Assembly: GCF_017377855.1 (NCBI RefSeq)
Contig: NZ_JAFREP010000004.1
Location: 372,001-436,000, forward strand
Length of the DNA stretch: 64,000 nt
Direction: 5' to 3'
Source: Acanthopleuribacter pedis
GTDB lineage: Bacteria > Acidobacteriota > Holophagae > Acanthopleuribacterales > Acanthopleuribacteraceae
Below, piece by piece: positions 60,762 to 64,000 of this stretch (position 1 is its first letter; each line of letters begins with the position of its first letter). Below the pieces are notes generated by a model. The model did no database searches. It had not been told where the DNA came from and saw only the letters and a program-made list of their open reading frames with translations. The position numbers and the translations under genes are program-made.

Positions 60762-60942
60762 ATGCCCGTATTTCTCACAAGGATTCGTAGCGAGAAGCAG
60801 AAAGCCTTGTGAGTACGAAGATTACGACGGAGAGACGGCACAGGCGTAGCAGCGCTACGGCGAAGGCGGCTCGACCGAGTAAGCGAAGTAATCGCATGGG
60901 TTTCGGCTTCGTAGCAGAATTCCTTGTGAGAAATGCGGGCTA
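60762..60942. repeat. Long copy (181 bp) of the palindromic repeat element abutting tRNA-Pro
   Basis: The left end is a slightly mutated terminus (ATGCCCGTATTTCTCAC) and the right end GTGAGAAATGCGGGCTA is perfect. The interior is closely similar to the 19339 copy but lacks about 40 bases. The last three bases (CTA) are also the end of the tRNA-Pro acceptor stem. Confidence 0.88.
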
Positions 60943-61013
60943 GGTGGTTGGATTCGAACCAACGACATCGTGCGTCCAAGGCACGGAGGCTGACCAGACT
61001 GCCCTACACCTAG
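60940..61013 (-). tRNA. tRNA-Pro (anticodon TGG), 3' end overlapped by a repeat element
   Basis: The acceptor CTAGGTG/CACCTAG, anticodon arm CGTGC-CTTGGAC-GCACG and T stem GTTGG/CCAAC are regular. Position 73 is C and the following bases (CCG) belong to the repeat element, so the natural discriminator and any CCA have been replaced. Confidence 0.85.
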
Positions 61014-61021
61014 ATATTTAA

Positions 61022-61106
61022 GGAAGGTAGAGGGATCGAACCCCGCGGCTTTGACACGCGCCCATGGTTTTCAAGACCACTTGCCGTCCATTCGGCGGTA
61101 CCTTCC
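61022..61106 (-). tRNA. tRNA-Ser (anticodon TGA)
   Basis: The acceptor GGAAGGT/ACCTTCC, anticodon arm GTGGT-CTTGAAA-ACCAT and a long variable arm identify tRNA-Ser. Position 73 is T instead of the usual G and CCA is not encoded. The T stem has a mismatch. It is the first gene of the minus-strand array. Confidence 0.82.
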
Positions 61107-61374
61107 AAGATATTTTTGATTCAGTTGTCAATGAGCCCTGAAACCTGCCCGATTGTCGTTGCGGCGGGCAGGGAGGGCTATTTCACGACCGGTGCCAAAA
61201 ATAGCGATGTTGCGAAAGTTGTTGATAAAAATAGACTTATGTTGATTCTGTGTATTGTGACTTTTCTTGTGGTTTATCCTTTTGGATATGGTCCTATCTA
61301 ATTCTATTTCGGGCGAGCCTGTTGTCTTGGTGGCATCTGGGTGCTTTTTTAATTCAGGTGTGGCGGCTTTCCAG

Positions 61375-62364
61375 TTATTTGTCCTTTCCGCTCGCCTTTT
61401 GGCGCTTTTTTCGTCGCCTGAGTTCGCTTTCCTGTTGGTGCAGCCAGTCCAAAACGGCCTTGGTGGTTTCTTGCGGCCTTTCTTGTTGGATCCAATGGCC
61501 GGCGTCCAAGCTCAGTACCGTTACGTTGGGTACGAACTCGGTGAGTTGCTCATTTTTTTGGATCTCATCGCGTTCGCCATAGATCATGAGCGCGGGGTGT
61601 TTGATGATCGGGTCCACATCGGCCAGGAGGTGCCAATTGCGATCCAAGTTTCGGTACCAGTTGATGCTGCTCGTAAAACCTGTTTCCTCAAAAGCTGAGA
61701 CAAACACCGCCAATTCCTCATCGCTCATGATCGCTGCCCCGTCCGGTTCTTCCGCCCTTGCGATATGGCTGAGCGCGACCCCTGGCCGAGGTTCTCGGGT
61801 CGGTATGTTTTTTCGGTACATATTGCGAAGAAATTGGGCGGTGTTCTCCTCCAGCACGGCGTCAACCACGCCGGGGTGCCGGTTAACGTGGACCATGTAG
61901 TGGTCACGCCCGGCGATTTCTTCGAGGAAAGCAACCCATGGCTTCTCGCCGCGCGCGAGATAAGGCAGGCTGAGGTTGATCAGGTTTTTGACGCGGCCGG
62001 GGTGCAACATGGCGAGGCCCCAAACGACAAAGGCGCCCCAGTCATGACCGATAAAGGTCGCCTTCTCGTAACCGAAGTGATCCAGCAAAGCGACCAGGTC
62101 ACCCGAGAGGTGGACCAGGTCGTAATCGGTTACCTCGCCCGGGCAGGATGACCGGCCGTAACCCCGTTGATTGGGTACGATCACGTGGTAACCGGCCGCG
62201 GCGAGTGCCGGCATTTGGTAGCGCCAAGAAAAAGCATGCTCCGGCCAGCCGTGGCAAAGCACAATCGGATTGCCCGCGTGTTCTTGTCCCGCTTCAAAAA
62301 CTTCGAGGGTGACCTCGTTAACTGAAATGAGGGTGGGTTGGGGAAAGTCGTTTGGATAAAACAT
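61375..62364 (-). CDS. Alpha/beta hydrolase, epoxide hydrolase-like
   Basis: The 329-residue protein has the epoxide hydrolase pattern: oxyanion HGWPE (39-42 region), nucleophile D108 in GHDWGA, a cap-domain tyrosine in INWYRN, the aspartate in MIYGERDEI and the histidine in DAGHWIQQERP. It would open an epoxide to a diol; a dehalogenase activity is less likely given HGWP and the cap tyrosine. The C-terminal end is lysine/arginine-rich. It is cytosolic and divergent from a WYL-domain regulator, which probably controls it. Confidence 0.88.
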   Translation of the reverse strand: MFYPNDFPQPTLISVNEVTLEVFEAGQEHAGNPIVLCHGWPEHAFSWRYQMPALAAAGYHVIVPNQRGYGRSSCPGEVTDYDLVHLSGDLVALLDHFGYEKATFIGHDWGAFVVWGLAMLHPGRVKNLINLSLPYLARGEKPWVAFLEEIAGRDHYMVHVNRHPGVVDAVLEENTAQFLRNMYRKNIPTREPRPGVALSHIARAEEPDGAAIMSDEELAVFVSAFEETGFTSSINWYRNLDRNWHLLADVDPIIKHPALMIYGERDEIQKNEQLTEFVPNVTVLSLDAGHWIQQERPQETTKAVLDWLHQQESELRRRKKRQKASGKDK

Positions 62365-62709
62365 TTTATGTCCTTTTGGTCATGTCGAGACAAGCAGCGA
62401 ACACCGTTGTTGGTTTGGCCGCGGCTGATATCTCGGGTTGATGGCGGTGAGTTGTTGGGACAGTGCAGGAGCACTTGAGACAGCACTTAACCTAAGACCA
62501 AAAGGTGCCAAATCCTGACACCATTGAACCTAAGAGGCGCGATATGAGCGAGGGGTTTTGGCTAAAGATCTGGAGCGAAATGGCTTGGGAAAAGCGGAAC
62601 TGCACCCGCTGGGTGCAGTGAGCATTTTCACAGGCCGTTGCAGCCCAGAGGTTTAGCGAAAACCACCGCGATTTATCGCGCTTGTTAGGTTGAATGCTAT
62701 GCTTGGGTC
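62365..62709. other. Divergent promoter region between the hydrolase and WYL regulator genes
   Basis: About 345 bases with no gene or recognisable RNA. Repeated AACCTAAGA- and AAAAGGTGCC-like stretches near 62488-62535 could be regulator sites, but no clear palindrome was found. Confidence 0.5.
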
Positions 62710-63429
62710 ATGAATGTTCACCAAAGACAAGACGCCATTGTGCGCCTTCTCCGCCGCAACGGAACGGCGACCATTGCCGATCTAGCCAAAGAAGTGGGTG
62801 CCTCCAGACGCACCTTGCTGCGAGATATCGGTGCCTTGCGAGAGGCGGGTTTTGTCATTCATGCCGAACCGGGACGCGGGGGCGGCCTCAGGCTCGATCC
62901 GCAATCCGTCCAAACCACCGCGCGTCTTTCGGTTGCCGAGGTTTTTGCGTTGCTGATCAGTGTGGCCGCGGTACGTGCGGCGGGTGGCTTGCCTTTTTCA
63001 AGGCTTGCCGATGCCGGACTCGCCAAAATAGAAAAAGCCTTGCCGCCGGACAAAATCCAAGATTTACGTCGCTTCCTGGAATGTTTGTACATCGGTGAAC
63101 TCTCACCGCGCGTCGATACATCCGATATGGGGGTGATGGACCCCTGCTTGCTGCCGGCATTCGAGACCGCTTTTCTTGGGCGACACCCTTTGCGTTTTCA
63201 ATACCGCGATGCGAAAGGTATTGTGACCAAAAGGCTTGTGGAACCCCAGGCGATGTTGATCTTGCCGCCGTTGTGGTACTTGGTCGCTTGGGATCCCGCG
63301 CGTGACGACTTTCGGCATTTCCGCATGGACCGCATTAGCGAGCCGGAATATGTTGAAGGTGGAACTTTTCGACGGAGAAATGCGCCCTTCAAGAAGGGTA
63401 TTCGGCCGCTAGGGCCGCTGCCGTCCTGA
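62710..63429 (+). CDS. WYL-domain transcriptional regulator (YafY-like)
   Basis: The 239-residue protein has a DeoR-type helix-turn-helix (about 1-60: RQDAIVRLLRRNGTATIADLAKEVG, SRRTLLRDI) and a WYL domain (about 145-215) with LWYLVAWDPARDDFRHFRMDRI. WYL domains bind ligands such as nucleotides or nucleic acid ends. The divergent epoxide hydrolase gene is the likely target. Confidence 0.92.
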   Translation: MNVHQRQDAIVRLLRRNGTATIADLAKEVGASRRTLLRDIGALREAGFVIHAEPGRGGGLRLDPQSVQTTARLSVAEVFALLISVAAVRAAGGLPFSRLADAGLAKIEKALPPDKIQDLRRFLECLYIGELSPRVDTSDMGVMDPCLLPAFETAFLGRHPLRFQYRDAKGIVTKRLVEPQAMLILPPLWYLVAWDPARDDFRHFRMDRISEPEYVEGGTFRRRNAPFKKGIRPLGPLPS

Positions 63430-63603
63430 GTCCACCTTGGGTGTCCCGTTTCGATCAGTCCGCCTTGTTCGTGTTTCCTTGGTGTGGTCTCGGGGCACGG
63501 AAACCTGAGTTGTAAGGATTCAGTCCGCGCGCGAAGTTGCTTGTCCAGGTTACCCTAAAAGCGTATTATTGACGAGAAATGATACTTGTTTGAGAGGTCT
63601 GAC

Positions 63604-64000
63604 ATGTACTTGCTTTGTATGTTTTTAATGTTTCAAGAGCCGACGTTAGATGTTGAAAAGCGAATTCCCATCAAGAGAGAGATAAGCTTTTATCCGGGTA
63701 AAATGAAGATGCATTCGGATGGAAGTATTACGATGTTGTCGGAGAGTACCGTTTTTCATTTCGACCAAGCCGGCAAGCTGATTCGGAAATTTGGAAAACA
63801 TGGCCAGAATCCGGGCGAATTATATTCCCCTTCGCGGGTTGTCTTTAATGGCGCGAACTATTATGTGACTGACTTCAACGCCGCGTTGCAAATGTTTGAT
63901 GCATCTGGAGCTTATGTCAATAGAGAGATGGGTTATCAAGTTAATGTTGACGCTACGTCAAAAGGGAACGTATTTGTTACTTTGCTCAAGCACTTGAAGC
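63604..64000 (+). CDS. 6-bladed beta-propeller-like protein, truncated by the window end
   Basis: An open frame from ATG with GAGAGG upstream runs 132 codons to the edge without a stop. It begins with a short hydrophobic segment (YLLCMFLMF) and then shows blade-like units such as VFHFDQAGKLIRKFGKHGQNPGEL and YVTDFNAALQMFDASG, typical of NHL/6-bladed propeller proteins. The gene is clearly more AT-rich than its surroundings, which suggests recent acquisition. The function is unknown. Confidence 0.72.
   Translation, partial: MYLLCMFLMFQEPTLDVEKRIPIKREISFYPGKMKMHSDGSITMLSESTVFHFDQAGKLIRKFGKHGQNPGELYSPSRVVFNGANYYVTDFNAALQMFDASGAYVNREMGYQVNVDATSKGNVFVTLLKHLK

Noticed and set aside
59676..61106. 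The tRNA array considered as part of a prophage
   Set aside because: No phage structural, integrase or replication gene lies within the window on either side; the idea is left open only for sequence outside it.
61126..61131. TTGACA on the minus strand just before the tRNA array, considered as its -35 box
   Set aside because: At 17-base spacing the -10 would fall on the first bases of tRNA-Ser, and no good -10 is present.

Overview
The window comes from a GC-rich bacterial chromosome with long signal-peptide-bearing hydrolases, an outer-membrane beta-barrel protein, a bacterial Ser/Thr kinase and a likely type III secretion effector with its chaperone, so the cell is Gram-negative. The secreted proteases carrying lineage-style repeat modules, the DUF5916 barrel and the eukaryote-like kinase would fit a marine, possibly host-associated Acidobacteriota or Myxococcota-like organism. 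That placement is inference; no rRNA or marker gene is present to fix it.

Layout. 1-2.1 kb: end of a possible glycosyltransferase gene and a response regulator-GGDEF-EAL protein. 3.0-5.6 kb: a kinase with nine helical repeats. 5.8-11.5 kb: a two-gene polyketide unit (KS-AT-inactive KR-ACP plus a stand-alone luciferase-like monooxygenase). 12.3-24.2 kb: a di-heme peroxidase with a dockerin-like tail, an unidentified 585-residue protein, a candidate structured RNA, a secreted sphingomyelinase-like phosphodiesterase, an SDR oxidoreductase, a secreted S33 hydrolase and a LytS/LytR-type two-component pair with a candidate operator.

24.2-33.2 kb is the most interesting part. A CHAT-SAVED protein (caspase-like protease fused to a cyclic-oligonucleotide sensor) is divergent from a compact, fully overlapping cmr1-6 operon (type III-B CRISPR effector). 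Cas10/Cmr2 keeps the GGDD cyclase motif but has no N-terminal HD nuclease, and Cmr4 keeps the catalytic Asp. There is no CRISPR array, cas6, cas1 or cas2 in the window. The parts together suggest RNA-triggered second-messenger synthesis leading to protease activation.

33.6-59.2 kb holds secreted metallo- and serine peptidases, transporters with regulators, upp, an ArsR-controlled pair, a DUF5916 barrel protein, an M28 peptidase, a CesT-type chaperone next to a putative effector, an amidohydrolase lipoprotein and a six-repeat propeller-like protein. 59.6-61.1 kb is an array of eleven tRNA genes plus one tRNA-like remnant, all on the minus strand and several structurally aberrant. 61.4-64 kb has an epoxide-hydrolase-like enzyme, a WYL regulator and the start of a propeller protein.

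A small palindromic repeat family with termini TAGCCCGCATTTCTCAC / GTGAGAAATGCGGGCTA is scattered through the window. It has three long copies, three mini copies and one half-site. One mini copy sits inside the variable region of a tRNA-Arg, one long copy abuts tRNA-Pro, and one long copy supplies the stop codon of the S33 hydrolase.
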